Assembly (NCBI GenBank): GCA_031539345.1
Contig: JAVKMO010000013.1
Coordinates: 101,462 to 165,461 of the forward strand
Source of the DNA: JAVKMO01 sp031539345
GTDB taxonomy: Bacteria; Bacteroidota; Bacteroidia; Chitinophagales; Chitinophagaceae
Reading direction: 5' to 3'
DNA: 64,000 nt
Under the pieces are notes generated by a model, which did not search any database, was not told the DNA's origin, and saw only the letters and a program-made list of their open reading frames with translations. The position numbers were made by a program, and so were the translations under genes. Positions within the stretch are counted from its first letter, which is position 1. Every line of letters starts with the position of its first letter. Of this stretch, positions 1 to 8,229 are shown piece after piece.

Positions 1-1
1 T

Positions 2-1117
2 ATTATTGGCAGATTTATTATTCTCATCAATATCATTGTCATTGCTGTTTTTGTGGCGTGTTCGCTTAATCCACTTTTAAATTTAGATGCTTTATTAGGA
101 GCGGGTTTTTTAGGCATTCTATTTCCTTATGCTTTAGGCATGATGCTTGTTTTTTTTGTCATTAGCTTGATTTTTAAACCGCGTTGGGCGGTTGTTTTAC
201 TTCTTGTATTGGCGTTAAATTGGAAGCAAATTTTTATTTGTATTGCTCCACATATTCAAAACCCAACGTTTAGCATCATCAAAAAAAAAGGCAATCAAAC
301 CCTTCGCATTTTTAATTGGAATATAAGGCGATGCCTTCCAGAACATTCTACCAATATTTATGATAGTAAATTCACACAAGAACACGCTGATTTGCTCAAG
401 ATCTACAAGCCAGATATTGTTTGCTTGCAAGAGTGTTTAATTAATAGCAATAAAATGAATGATCCTTTTCAAACCATTCATTTTTTTTTAGAACAAGGTT
501 ATCCTTATTATTTTTTTTCTAAAGACTATACCATTGATGAAGCCTTTATGAGTGGTAACATCATTTTCTCTAAGTATAAAATTGTAAATAAACAAGTAAC
601 CCATTTTGACAGAATAGAAGCGGGGTCAGAAAGTATGATGTATGCAGATATTGCCATTAGTGAAAGTAAGGTAGTCAGAGTGTTTACAACACATTTAGAA
701 TCTTATGGATTTAAAAAAGAAGAATACCAAGAAATTAAATTGATACGACAACACAACGAAAAAAGTTGGGAAGCCTCACGTGATATTTTTTTTAAAATGA
801 GGAATACGTTTTTGATTCGCAAACAACAAGCTGATATTATTAAATCTTATTTAGAGCATACTACACTGCCATTTATTTTATGTGGCGACTTTAATGACGT
901 GCCAAATTCTTATACGTATTCAACTTTAAGTGATAATATGAAAGACGCTTTTGTAGAAAAAGGTTTTTTGCTCGGACGTACTTATCCTCATTTATTGCCA
1001 ACACTTCGCATAGACTATATTTTAGCGTCAAAGCCCTTTAAAGTTCAACAATTTGAAACAATACCAAGCACTTTGTCTGACCATTATCCTCTTGTTGCCG
1101 ATGTTGTATTGAAATAA
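2..1117 (+). CDS. Endonuclease/exonuclease/phosphatase family protein, 5'-truncated by window edge
   Basis: The C-terminal domain carries the EEP fold signatures in order: FNWNIRR, VCLQEC (metal-binding Glu), FILCGDFND (Asp and Asn of the active site) and the terminal LSDHYPLV (catalytic Asp-His). Members hydrolyse phosphodiester bonds in nucleic acids, lipids or nucleotides; the substrate cannot be told from sequence. A GTG at 53 would give 354 residues, but the frame stays open to base 2 and encodes hydrophobic residues (ILINIIVIAVFVACSL). The real start is therefore probably before the window, and the N-terminus is a set of membrane segments (roughly the first 80 visible residues). Bacteroidota EEP proteins with N-terminal membrane helices are common, and the active domain would face the periplasm or cytoplasm depending on topology. 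It converges on the caspase gene across a 100-bp spacer in which I see no clear terminator. Confidence 0.85.
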   Translation: MIGRFIILINIIVIAVFVACSLNPLLNLDALLGAGFLGILFPYALGMMLVFFVISLIFKPRWAVVLLLVLALNWKQIFICIAPHIQNPTFSIIKKKGNQTLRIFNWNIRRCLPEHSTNIYDSKFTQEHADLLKIYKPDIVCLQECLINSNKMNDPFQTIHFFLEQGYPYYFFSKDYTIDEAFMSGNIIFSKYKIVNKQVTHFDRIEAGSESMMYADIAISESKVVRVFTTHLESYGFKKEEYQEIKLIRQHNEKSWEASRDIFFKMRNTFLIRKQQADIIKSYLEHTTLPFILCGDFNDVPNSYTYSTLSDNMKDAFVEKGFLLGRTYPHLLPTLRIDYILASKPFKVQQFETIPSTLSDHYPLVADVVLK

Positions 1118-1217
1118 AAGACTTGATGAGAACAACAACTTGGGCTAATGTGTTCAAACTGTCTTGTCCTCAAATAGGTTTACACTATGGTTGTATTTTA
1201 AGGTGTATGTAGTTGAT

Positions 1218-3266
1218 TTAAAATCGCCTCAAATTCCAATTCCAACTTTCTTCTGTTTCGAATGCAGGACTGACTTGTAACGAAGGTGTTTGTGGTTTAC
1301 TCATCAACGAACTTTCTTTTAATACTTTTTGTTTCATTGTTTCATACAAATTGCTCATGCTGGTATTGCCTTTTGTTTCTTGCAAATGTTTGAGAAGAAA
1401 GTAAGTAAAAAACCCATGTTGTTTTTCATTGAAAACGCCAGAAGACTCTTCTTTACTGCTTGACGAAAGAACCAACATATTGCCCATAGGAGCATCTAAT
1501 TTTGGTGCAATACGAACGCCTTTTCTTGCTAAAATTGGAGCTATACTTTTACTGCCACCACTAAAACACGCATCAAAAATAACAAGTGTTTTTTCTGTTG
1601 GATAGGCATTTAATTGCTCATACAAATATTTTAAACTAATTCCGTCTTGTAAGTGGTCTGCACTAATATCAACAGGAAGTAGATAACCCTCTTTTGTCGT
1701 TTCATCGGGCAAGCCATGACCAGAATAATAAACAAGAATTTTTGCCTTTCCATTTTCAAATTTTTGCATTTGTGCTAACCAAGCAATGCCTTGTTTCATT
1801 TGCCCTGCAGTTGCATTTTTTAAAAATTTCATTTGTTTTTCTGGAACGCCTAAAGTTTTATTAGCATACAATTTAAAAATGCTTGCATCGTTTACAGCAA
1901 AATCAACATTGACTTCTCTACTCAAACTCACTTGAAATGTACTATAATCTTCATTTCCAATAATGAGGGCATAAGTATATTCGTTATTTGTCTTAGTCTC
2001 TGGAATGTCAATATCCACGCTGTCTATACCGATTTGAATATTGTTTTTTGATAGCGTATAATTATTGACTACTTGTTTATGAGACGTGTTCGATTCGTAT
2101 GTAATGGGTTTGAAATTATATTGAATATCAGTAGACGCATAAGTGATAGCTTGTTGATTATCGTAAAAATATTTTTCACCAATCTTAAACTTTGATATCA
2201 CAACCGTATCCTTCAGAGGTAAAATGTCAAATTCGGAAACATTCATTTGCTCAAAATTATTTTTGAAATATTGTGCATCTGATACAGAAACTTTAACAGG
2301 AATTTGTCCAATAAAAGGGTGTTCAATTAAAAATGTTTCATTATCGGCATCGTATTTACCAACAATTTTATACTCGTTTTTATTCTCTAAAAATAAAGTA
2401 CGAAATAATTTTTCCCATTCTTTTTTATACGTCAGGGCAAAGTTTTTTGCTTTTTCATTTCTTGTTATTTCATTGACACGAATTTTGTAATCAACGGTTT
2501 TTTCAAATTCTCCTTTTTGTTGCCAATCACTAATTTGTTGTTCTACTCTACGTTGTATGAAGTTATCAGCCGTGCGAATATGGTCTTTGTAGATTTCTTT
2601 ATTCAGTTTTAAACCCAAAGAAATAGCATCTCGATAAGCCACAGAAGCCAAGTTATCTTGCATCTTTTCTATCAATACATTGCCTTTATTGTAAAATAAA
2701 AGTGCATTGCGATAATTATGGTCAATAGCCTTGTTGTAATGAAAAAGAGCTTTGTCATATTCTTTCAAATTGTAAAAAGCATTGCCTTTGTAGTAATAAA
2801 CTTTAGCATTTGTGTTATCTAATTCCAGTGCTTGGTCATAATTTCCAAGTGCTTTCGCATAATTTTGTTGAAAATAATATACGACACCTCTATGGACAAA
2901 AGATTCTGCATCTTTTTCATCAAGGTGAATTGCTTTTGAAAAATCTGCAATTGCATTATCATATTGATTCGCGTATAACATATAAATCGTTCCTCTTAAT
3001 TGATATGCTTTAGAATTATTGGGTTCTAAATCAATTGCGTCTTGATATGTCTTTACTGCTGCTATATGATTGCCCTCTTCGGTCTGCTGTTTTGCCTGGT
3101 TTAATAGTGCGGTGTATTTGATATTTTTTTCTTGTGCATTTTTTTGAGAACTACTTTTAATCAAACTAACAAGTCCCAAAACGCCAAGAGCAACCAATTC
3201 TGCCTGTGCAGCGGCACTTGCAACAAATACAATTAAAAACAAAATTGAAAGGATAGATTTTTTCAT
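1218..3266 (-). CDS. Secreted TPR-repeat protein with C-terminal caspase (C14) domain
   Basis: 682 residues. An N-terminal signal peptide (MKKSILSILFLIVFVASAAAQ) is followed by about five tetratricopeptide repeats (residues ~45-230), a middle region of unknown fold, and a caspase-like peptidase domain from about residue 430. The catalytic dyad is intact: His517 in YYSGHG and Cys567 in DACFSGG. C14 metacaspase-like proteins cleave proteins after basic or acidic residues. Here the TPRs would be protein-binding modules, and the signal peptide puts the enzyme in the periplasm or outside the cell. The target is unknown. The gene stands alone, between the EEP gene (convergent) and ychF (same strand, 106 bp upstream). 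Nothing nearby marks it as part of a known defence system. Confidence 0.88.
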   Translation of the reverse strand: MKKSILSILFLIVFVASAAAQAELVALGVLGLVSLIKSSSQKNAQEKNIKYTALLNQAKQQTEEGNHIAAVKTYQDAIDLEPNNSKAYQLRGTIYMLYANQYDNAIADFSKAIHLDEKDAESFVHRGVVYYFQQNYAKALGNYDQALELDNTNAKVYYYKGNAFYNLKEYDKALFHYNKAIDHNYRNALLFYNKGNVLIEKMQDNLASVAYRDAISLGLKLNKEIYKDHIRTADNFIQRRVEQQISDWQQKGEFEKTVDYKIRVNEITRNEKAKNFALTYKKEWEKLFRTLFLENKNEYKIVGKYDADNETFLIEHPFIGQIPVKVSVSDAQYFKNNFEQMNVSEFDILPLKDTVVISKFKIGEKYFYDNQQAITYASTDIQYNFKPITYESNTSHKQVVNNYTLSKNNIQIGIDSVDIDIPETKTNNEYTYALIIGNEDYSTFQVSLSREVNVDFAVNDASIFKLYANKTLGVPEKQMKFLKNATAGQMKQGIAWLAQMQKFENGKAKILVYYSGHGLPDETTKEGYLLPVDISADHLQDGISLKYLYEQLNAYPTEKTLVIFDACFSGGSKSIAPILARKGVRIAPKLDAPMGNMLVLSSSSKEESSGVFNEKQHGFFTYFLLKHLQETKGNTSMSNLYETMKQKVLKESSLMSKPQTPSLQVSPAFETEESWNWNLRRF

Positions 3267-3372
3267 TACAAGTTTTTTTTAGATGATGAGCAGTATGCTT
3301 TCATGTTATTGCTAAAAGGAGAAAAAAAATTAGATAACCTATTGGCAATAAGTTTAAACGTTGAGTAAGTTT

Positions 3373-4461
3373 TTATACATTAAATCTAAAGTGTAAAATA
3401 TCTCCATCTTGAACGATATAATCTTTTCCTTGTACTTGCAATTTTCCATTTTCTCTACAAGCTGCTTCAGATTTTAAATGAATAAAATCATCATACGCAA
3501 TCACTTCAGCACGAATAAACCCTTTTTCAAAATCGCCATGAATAACGCCTGCAGCTTGTGGAGCGAACATTCCTTTACGAATTGTCCATGCACGAACTTC
3601 TTGTACACCAACGGTAAAATAAGTTGCAAGGTCTAAAATTTTATACGTCGCTTGAATGAGTCTGTTGACACCACTTTCTGTTAAACCTAAGTCTTCTAAA
3701 AATAATTGTCTGTCGTCATAACTTTCCATTACAGCAATTTCACTTTCAATTTCGGCACTGATTAAAATCATTTCTGCGTTTTCATTTGCAATCGCTTCTT
3801 TTACTTTTTGCGTATAAGCATTGCCATTGACAACCGATTTTTCATCGACATTGCAGACATAAAGAACAGGCTTGATGGTGAGTAAAAATGCATCAGTTAA
3901 AAACTTTTTTTCTTCTGGCGTTAAGGTTAATTCTCTCGCATTTTTATTTTGTTCTAAATGTTGCTTCATGGTTTTTAAAACCGATAAGCACGCATCTTTT
4001 TCAGGCATATTTATTTTTTCGATGCGTTGAATTTTCTTATCAATGCTTTCTAAATCTTTCAATTGCAATTCAGTGTCGATAATTTCTTTGTCTCTAATTG
4101 GATTCACGCTACCATCTACATGAATAATATTGTCATTGTCAAAGCATCGTAACACGTGAATAACGGCATCTGTTGCTCTAATATTTCCCAAAAATTGATT
4201 GCCTAACCCTTCGCCTTTGCTTGCTCCTTTTACTAATCCTGCAATGTCAACAATTTCTACTGTTGTAGGTACAACTTTTTGTGGTTTTGCAATTTCTTCT
4301 AATAAAAAAAGACGTTTGTCAGGCACTGTGATAACGCCAACATTCGGCTCTATTGTGCAAAAGGGAAAATTGGCGGCTTGTGCTTTTGCATTGCTTAAAG
4401 CATTAAATAAAGTTGATTTTCCTACGTTGGGCAAACCAACGATACCTGCTTGTAAAGGCAT
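3373..4461 (-). CDS. ychF: Redox-regulated ATPase YchF (Obg-like GTPase family)
   Basis: 362 residues, the usual length. The P-loop GLPNVGKS is at residues 9-16. The nucleotide-specificity motif is NVDE rather than NKxD, the hallmark of the YchF/OLA1 branch, which prefers ATP over GTP. A C-terminal TGS domain follows (AWTIRKG to the end, including GVIHGDFEKGFIRAEV). YchF binds ribosomes and modulates translation and stress responses. It is cytosolic. It lies downstream of arsC on the same strand with a 133-bp gap, so it may have its own promoter. Confidence 0.97.
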   Translation of the reverse strand: MPLQAGIVGLPNVGKSTLFNALSNAKAQAANFPFCTIEPNVGVITVPDKRLFLLEEIAKPQKVVPTTVEIVDIAGLVKGASKGEGLGNQFLGNIRATDAVIHVLRCFDNDNIIHVDGSVNPIRDKEIIDTELQLKDLESIDKKIQRIEKINMPEKDACLSVLKTMKQHLEQNKNARELTLTPEEKKFLTDAFLLTIKPVLYVCNVDEKSVVNGNAYTQKVKEAIANENAEMILISAEIESEIAVMESYDDRQLFLEDLGLTESGVNRLIQATYKILDLATYFTVGVQEVRAWTIRKGMFAPQAAGVIHGDFEKGFIRAEVIAYDDFIHLKSEAACRENGKLQVQGKDYIVQDGDILHFRFNV

Positions 4462-4594
4462 AAAATAAAAGGGTTTTAATAGGTTGAAAAGTTGCGAATG
4501 TATGCCGTATAATCATAAAATCATTCGCTTTTTAATTATTGTTGTTGTTTGTTATAGACGACTGAAAATGTTTGTTCGCATCGAAGCAATGTTG

Positions 4595-5014
4595 TTACTT
4601 ACAAATTGTTTTGACAAATTCTTGGCAGTAATTTTTGATGAGTTGTCTCACGGCTCTAAATTCGCTGTCAATGTCTTCGTTTGTTCCCTTTGCTTTTGCT
4701 GGGTCTGGAAAATTGTAATGAAATTTTTGTGCCTTTGTTGGAAAAAACGGACAACGCTCTTTTGCATTGTCGCACACAGTAATTACAAAATCGAAATCTA
4801 CTGCAACATATTCGTTGATATTGTTAGAAGTATGATGTGAAATATCAATACCATCTTCATTCATTGTTGCAATAGCTTTTGGATTTACGCCGTGTATTTC
4901 TACGCCTGCACTATATATTTTAACATCTTTTCCTTTTGTAAAGTCCGTTAAATAACCATGTGCAATTTGACTTCTACAACTATTGCCTGTACAGAGTACT
5001 AAAATATTTTTCAA
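4595..5014 (-). CDS. arsC: Arsenate reductase ArsC, thioredoxin-coupled (LMW-PTP fold)
   Basis: 139 residues. The N-terminal CX5R phosphatase loop is C8-TGNSC-R14. A second cysteine pair, C81 and C88 (VCDNAKERCP), has the seven-residue spacing of the redox relay in the Gram-positive plasmid pI258-type enzyme. This predicts arsenate reduction with electrons from thioredoxin rather than glutaredoxin. No arsR, arsB/acr3 or arsenite methylase adjoins it, so resistance would depend on an efflux pump elsewhere. It sits 15 bp downstream of the 43-residue peptide gene and is probably co-transcribed with recF and the genes before it. Confidence 0.93.
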   Translation of the reverse strand: MKNILVLCTGNSCRSQIAHGYLTDFTKGKDVKIYSAGVEIHGVNPKAIATMNEDGIDISHHTSNNINEYVAVDFDFVITVCDNAKERCPFFPTKAQKFHYNFPDPAKAKGTNEDIDSEFRAVRQLIKNYCQEFVKTICK

Positions 5015-5029
5015 GGAATTTGATTTTGT

Positions 5030-5161
5030 TTAAAAAAATAACCATACAATATTGATGATGCTAAACTTCGGATCAAAGCCCCAAATCAATTGAAGGAGAA
5101 CAATTGCAATGGTAATGACAATTTGCTTTTTATATTTTAAGAAAAATTGTTGTAGTCTCAT
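5030..5161 (-). CDS. Small hydrophobic peptide (43 aa) between recF and arsC
   Basis: An open frame from ATG at 5161 to TAA at 5030, read on the minus strand. The product starts MRLQQFFLKYKKQ, continues with one predicted membrane helix (IVITIAIVLLQLIW, residues ~14-27), then GFDPKFSIINIVWLFF. The basic N-terminus before the helix suggests an Nin orientation. The start lies 23 bp after the recF stop and the end is 15 bp before the arsC start, which is normal spacing for a translated gene in this operon. I do not recognise the family. Its conserved-looking composition and neat fit between neighbours are the only support. Confidence 0.5.
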   Translation of the reverse strand: MRLQQFFLKYKKQIVITIAIVLLQLIWGFDPKFSIINIVWLFF

Positions 5162-5184
5162 AGGTTATCATTTAACTATCACCA

Positions 5185-6291
5185 TTATGATGATTGATTT
5201 TTAGTCTTATCAATAGTAATTAAATGGCACGCTTTTTGCATACGTTCAAAAGTGTCTTGTACGCGCGTTGGGTTAGTGTCGGTTAGAAATGTTTGTACGT
5301 TTGGAAAAGAAAATACAACCTTGAAAAATTGGGATAATCGTTCATTGTCTAACTTCTCAAAAATGTCATCTAATAATAAAATTGGCGTAATGTTTTTTTC
5401 TTCTGCAATCATTTTTAGCGTGGCTAATTTGATGGCTAATAACAACGATTTTTTTTGCCCTTGTGAAGCCACCTCTTTAAACAAATAAGGGTTCAACGAA
5501 CATACTAAGTCATCTTTTTGAATGCCAATTAAACTGCGTTGAACAAGACATTCTTTTTCGGTGTATTGACTAACTAAGCTTTGCCATGTTTGTGTATGAA
5601 ATTGAGATTCATAACGAAGTTCAATCTTGTCGGTAGCATGAGAAAATAAATCATAAAATGATTTTGTGTCATCAAAAAGTTTTTGCGTAATGCTTGTTCG
5701 ATATTTGAAAATAATGTTTGCCAGAGGTTCTAATTGCTCATTGTAAATGGACAATAAAGAAGGTGATTTTTGATGATGCCATTCTTTTAATAAGGCATTT
5801 TTTTGTTGTAAGATTTTGTAATAATTAATCAGGCTGGCTAAATAATGGTGGTTGATTTGGGCTATAAATTTGTCTAAAAAATGTCGTCGCGGTTCTGCAA
5901 TACCATTGATTAAATCAACGTCATCTGGGCTTATCATTACAATCGGCACTGTTCCAATAAAATCAGAATATTTTTTGATCGCTTGTTGATTGACGATAAT
6001 TTCCTTTTTGTTTTTATCTCGAATAAAAAAATCAATCGTTAGCGCTTCGTTTCCAAAAGCATAATTTCCTTTTAGACTGCACGCATTGCAATTGTGCTGA
6101 ACGGACAAAGATTCTTGTTTTGAAAAATAACTTTTTGTGAAAGACAGGGTATAAATAGCGTCTAATAAGTTTGTTTTGCCAATTCCATTTTTACCAACAA
6201 TGGCGTTGATGCCAGGCGTAAAAACGAAATTTTCTTCAGCATAATTTTTATACTGAAACAATCGTAAATTTTCTATGAATACTGTTTTCAA
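5185..6291 (-). CDS. recF: DNA replication and repair protein RecF
   Basis: 368 residues. Walker A GKNGIGKT is at residues 33-40. The RecF/SMC-type signature (ASQGQKKSLLLAIKLA) and Walker B (ILLLDDIFEKLD) lie in the last third. RecF loads RecA at gapped DNA together with RecO and RecR. The gene starts 4 bp after the FAH-family stop, so translation is probably coupled. The usual dnaA/dnaN/gyrB neighbours are absent, as is common in Bacteroidota. Confidence 0.96.
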   Translation of the reverse strand: MKTVFIENLRLFQYKNYAEENFVFTPGINAIVGKNGIGKTNLLDAIYTLSFTKSYFSKQESLSVQHNCNACSLKGNYAFGNEALTIDFFIRDKNKKEIIVNQQAIKKYSDFIGTVPIVMISPDDVDLINGIAEPRRHFLDKFIAQINHHYLASLINYYKILQQKNALLKEWHHQKSPSLLSIYNEQLEPLANIIFKYRTSITQKLFDDTKSFYDLFSHATDKIELRYESQFHTQTWQSLVSQYTEKECLVQRSLIGIQKDDLVCSLNPYLFKEVASQGQKKSLLLAIKLATLKMIAEEKNITPILLLDDIFEKLDNERLSQFFKVVFSFPNVQTFLTDTNPTRVQDTFERMQKACHLITIDKTKNQSS

Positions 6292-6294
6292 TGT

Positions 6295-6900
6295 CTATGC
6301 AATACGAACTTGAAATAATTGTTGGTCCAATAAAAAGCCTTCATAGACATCTTCAGAATGCACTTTACCAACGCCTTCGGGCGTTCCCGTAAAAATAATA
6401 TCGCCTTGTTGCAAGGTGAAAAATTGTGATATGCCAACCAATATTGTTTGAATGTTATAGAGCATGAAAGACGTATTGCCTTGTTGAACAGTCTTTTTAT
6501 TTTTTTGTAATGAAAATAAAATTGGAGACGCAAAGGTGTTTTCTTTTGGTGAAATCCATTTGCCAATAACGGCAGAATGGTCAAACGCTTTTGCTTTTTC
6601 CCAAGGCAACCCATTTTGCTTTAATTTACTTTGTATGTCTCTTGCTGTAAAATCAATACCTATACTAATGGCATCAATACAATCCAAAGCATTTGACAGA
6701 ACAAGATTTTTGCTTGTTTTTCCAACGCGTAAAATCAACTCACATTCATAGTGCAAATCTGTTGTGAAGGACGGAATTGCCATTGTATTGTCTTGTAAAA
6801 TGGCGGTTGGGGGTTTTGAAAAAATGACCATTTCGTCGCTGATAGCGTTTTGTAATTCTGCAATGTGAGCAACATAATTTCTGCCTATACAATAAATCAT
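6295..6900 (-). CDS. Fumarylacetoacetate hydrolase (FAH) family protein
   Basis: 201 residues, the short single-domain form. Family marks are the N-terminal IGRNYVAH, the paired acidic metal ligands in HYECEL, the DFTARDIQ segment and the C-terminal GDIIFTGTPEGVG. Members hydrolyse C-C bonds in acylpyruvates or decarboxylate oxaloacetate, using Mg2+. The substrate here is not predictable; an acylpyruvase or oxaloacetate tautomerase role is most likely for this size class. It lies between the glycosyltransferase (43 bp upstream) and recF (4 bp downstream). Confidence 0.92.
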   Translation of the reverse strand: MIYCIGRNYVAHIAELQNAISDEMVIFSKPPTAILQDNTMAIPSFTTDLHYECELILRVGKTSKNLVLSNALDCIDAISIGIDFTARDIQSKLKQNGLPWEKAKAFDHSAVIGKWISPKENTFASPILFSLQKNKKTVQQGNTSFMLYNIQTILVGISQFFTLQQGDIIFTGTPEGVGKVHSEDVYEGFLLDQQLFQVRIA

Positions 6901-6943
6901 AATTTGTGAATTGAGTTGTGAAAATTGATGTGTTTATTTTTAT

Positions 6944-8065
6944 TTATGCTGATGGGCTTAAACTTAAAAAAGCTTTTTTACCAATTGCGCTCATCGTATA
7001 ACAATCATAAAAATCATTTGGAATAGTTGTCTGTTTTTTCTTCGCTTGTTCGATAATCGCATTTGTAAAATTTTTCCAATCATTGTCTTCAACGCAATGC
7101 AATTGTTGCCCACACAATTCTTTTGAAATTCCTTTTGCACCACTTTCTGTAGAAATGCAAGGTAGGTTGTAAGAAAGTGCATCTAATAATTTCACCTTTA
7201 CGCCACCGCCTTCAATGACAGGGTTAATCATCATATCAACGCCTTTGTTGTGAAAAGCAATATCATCGACAAACGCTGCGTAAATAATTTCAGGGTTTGC
7301 TTTAAAGTGATTGTAGATAGGTGGTAATTTACTTCCACAGATTAAAATTTTATACGCAAATTTTTGTTCGTTTAATGCAGGAATAATAGTTGAAAGAATG
7401 ATGTCGATAGCATTTTGATTGGGAGGATAATTGAGAGAACCATTAAAAAATAAAAGCGTTTCGTCTGCTTTGATGTTATATTGTTTGCGTAATTTTTCTT
7501 TGCACGAATCGCTATCTGTAGGCACAGCATCAACGCGAATGGCAGCCGGTATATAGACAATTTTTTTGTCGCTAATTCCAAATTTTTCTTTGGCAAGCAG
7601 AATGTCATCAGGCGATACAGAGTGTATTAAATGAGCGAATGTGTAATGCAATAATTCAAAGCAATACAACAATAACCATACTTTTTTAGCATATGATTGA
7701 AAGCGTTGATATTCGATATTATGGCTATGATAAATACACTTTGCATTGGTGAAAAAACGAAATAGCAAGAAAATGAGTGGCAAATAAGGTTGCTCAAAAA
7801 CGATATGTGAAATTTTATTTTTTCTAACGATGCGTAAAAGTGTAAAAAAATAAAACACATTCAAATATTTTATCCAGCGGTTGGTTGAAAAAATCTTTAG
7901 CGGAGTAAAAGCAAATTCATTGCTTGGCATGATATCTTTTGTACTTGCTAAAAAAACATTCGTGTGTTTGCTTAATGCTTCGGCATATAAGACAGAACCT
8001 CTATGCCCCGCATTGATAAGCGGTAAAACTTTGTAAGGAACAATAACAAGTACGCCAGAAACCAT
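6944..8065 (-). CDS. Glycosyltransferase, GT-B fold (group 1/GT4-like)
   Basis: 373 residues. The N-terminal half (GHRGSVLYAEAL, then IYHSHNIEYQRF) looks like the acceptor-side Rossmann domain. The C-terminal half has the nucleotide-sugar site: LFFNGSLNYPPNQNAID, then PVIEGGGVKVKLLDAL, where the Glu in PVIEGGGVK is the usual donor-binding residue. It probably adds a sugar to a cell-surface glycan or lipid; donor and acceptor are unknown. It is the first gene of the minus-strand FAH-recF-arsC group. It is divergent from the UbiD gene, with 164 bp between this start and the UbiD start preferred here. Confidence 0.9.
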   Translation of the reverse strand: MVSGVLVIVPYKVLPLINAGHRGSVLYAEALSKHTNVFLASTKDIMPSNEFAFTPLKIFSTNRWIKYLNVFYFFTLLRIVRKNKISHIVFEQPYLPLIFLLFRFFTNAKCIYHSHNIEYQRFQSYAKKVWLLLYCFELLHYTFAHLIHSVSPDDILLAKEKFGISDKKIVYIPAAIRVDAVPTDSDSCKEKLRKQYNIKADETLLFFNGSLNYPPNQNAIDIILSTIIPALNEQKFAYKILICGSKLPPIYNHFKANPEIIYAAFVDDIAFHNKGVDMMINPVIEGGGVKVKLLDALSYNLPCISTESGAKGISKELCGQQLHCVEDNDWKNFTNAIIEQAKKKQTTIPNDFYDCYTMSAIGKKAFLSLSPSA

Positions 8066-8098
8066 TGCAAATAAAAAGTAAAAAAGAGAGAAATATGT

Positions 8099-8125
8099 TA
8101 TTCTGTTTAAAATTGAAACAGAATA
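8099..8125. promoter_or_regulatory. Perfect 10-bp inverted repeat in the divergent glycosyltransferase/UbiD spacer
   Basis: TATTCTGTTT at 8099-8108 and its exact reverse complement AAACAGAATA at 8116-8125, separated by 7 bases. It lies in the spacer between two divergent genes, where an operator for a dimeric regulator would be expected. It could instead form a hairpin in the UbiD leader, although the following sequence lacks a T run. The assignment as an operator is inferred; only the symmetry is directly seen. Confidence 0.5.
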
Positions 8126-8229
8126 CAGCCAAGATAATTTTTAACTCATCACAAAAGAAAAAACATCTTAAGCATATTCATATAAAAATACCTTTATACC
8201 GTTTTTTTCTTCATCTTAAAATTGAAAAA

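Noticed and set aside
3306..3351. Hairpin TTATTGC/GCAATAA downstream of ychF
   Set aside because: Seven pairs with a 32-base loop and no T run; likely by chance in AT-rich sequence.
4484..4840. A 118-codon frame on the plus strand over arsC
   Set aside because: It lies antisense to a clearly recognised arsC, has no family motif and is cysteine/phenylalanine-rich as expected of a shadow frame.
8065..8229. N-terminal extension of the UbiD protein from the TTG at 8065
   Set aside because: Lysine-rich and unlike the family, starts on the last base of the divergent gene's start codon, and covers the inverted repeat.
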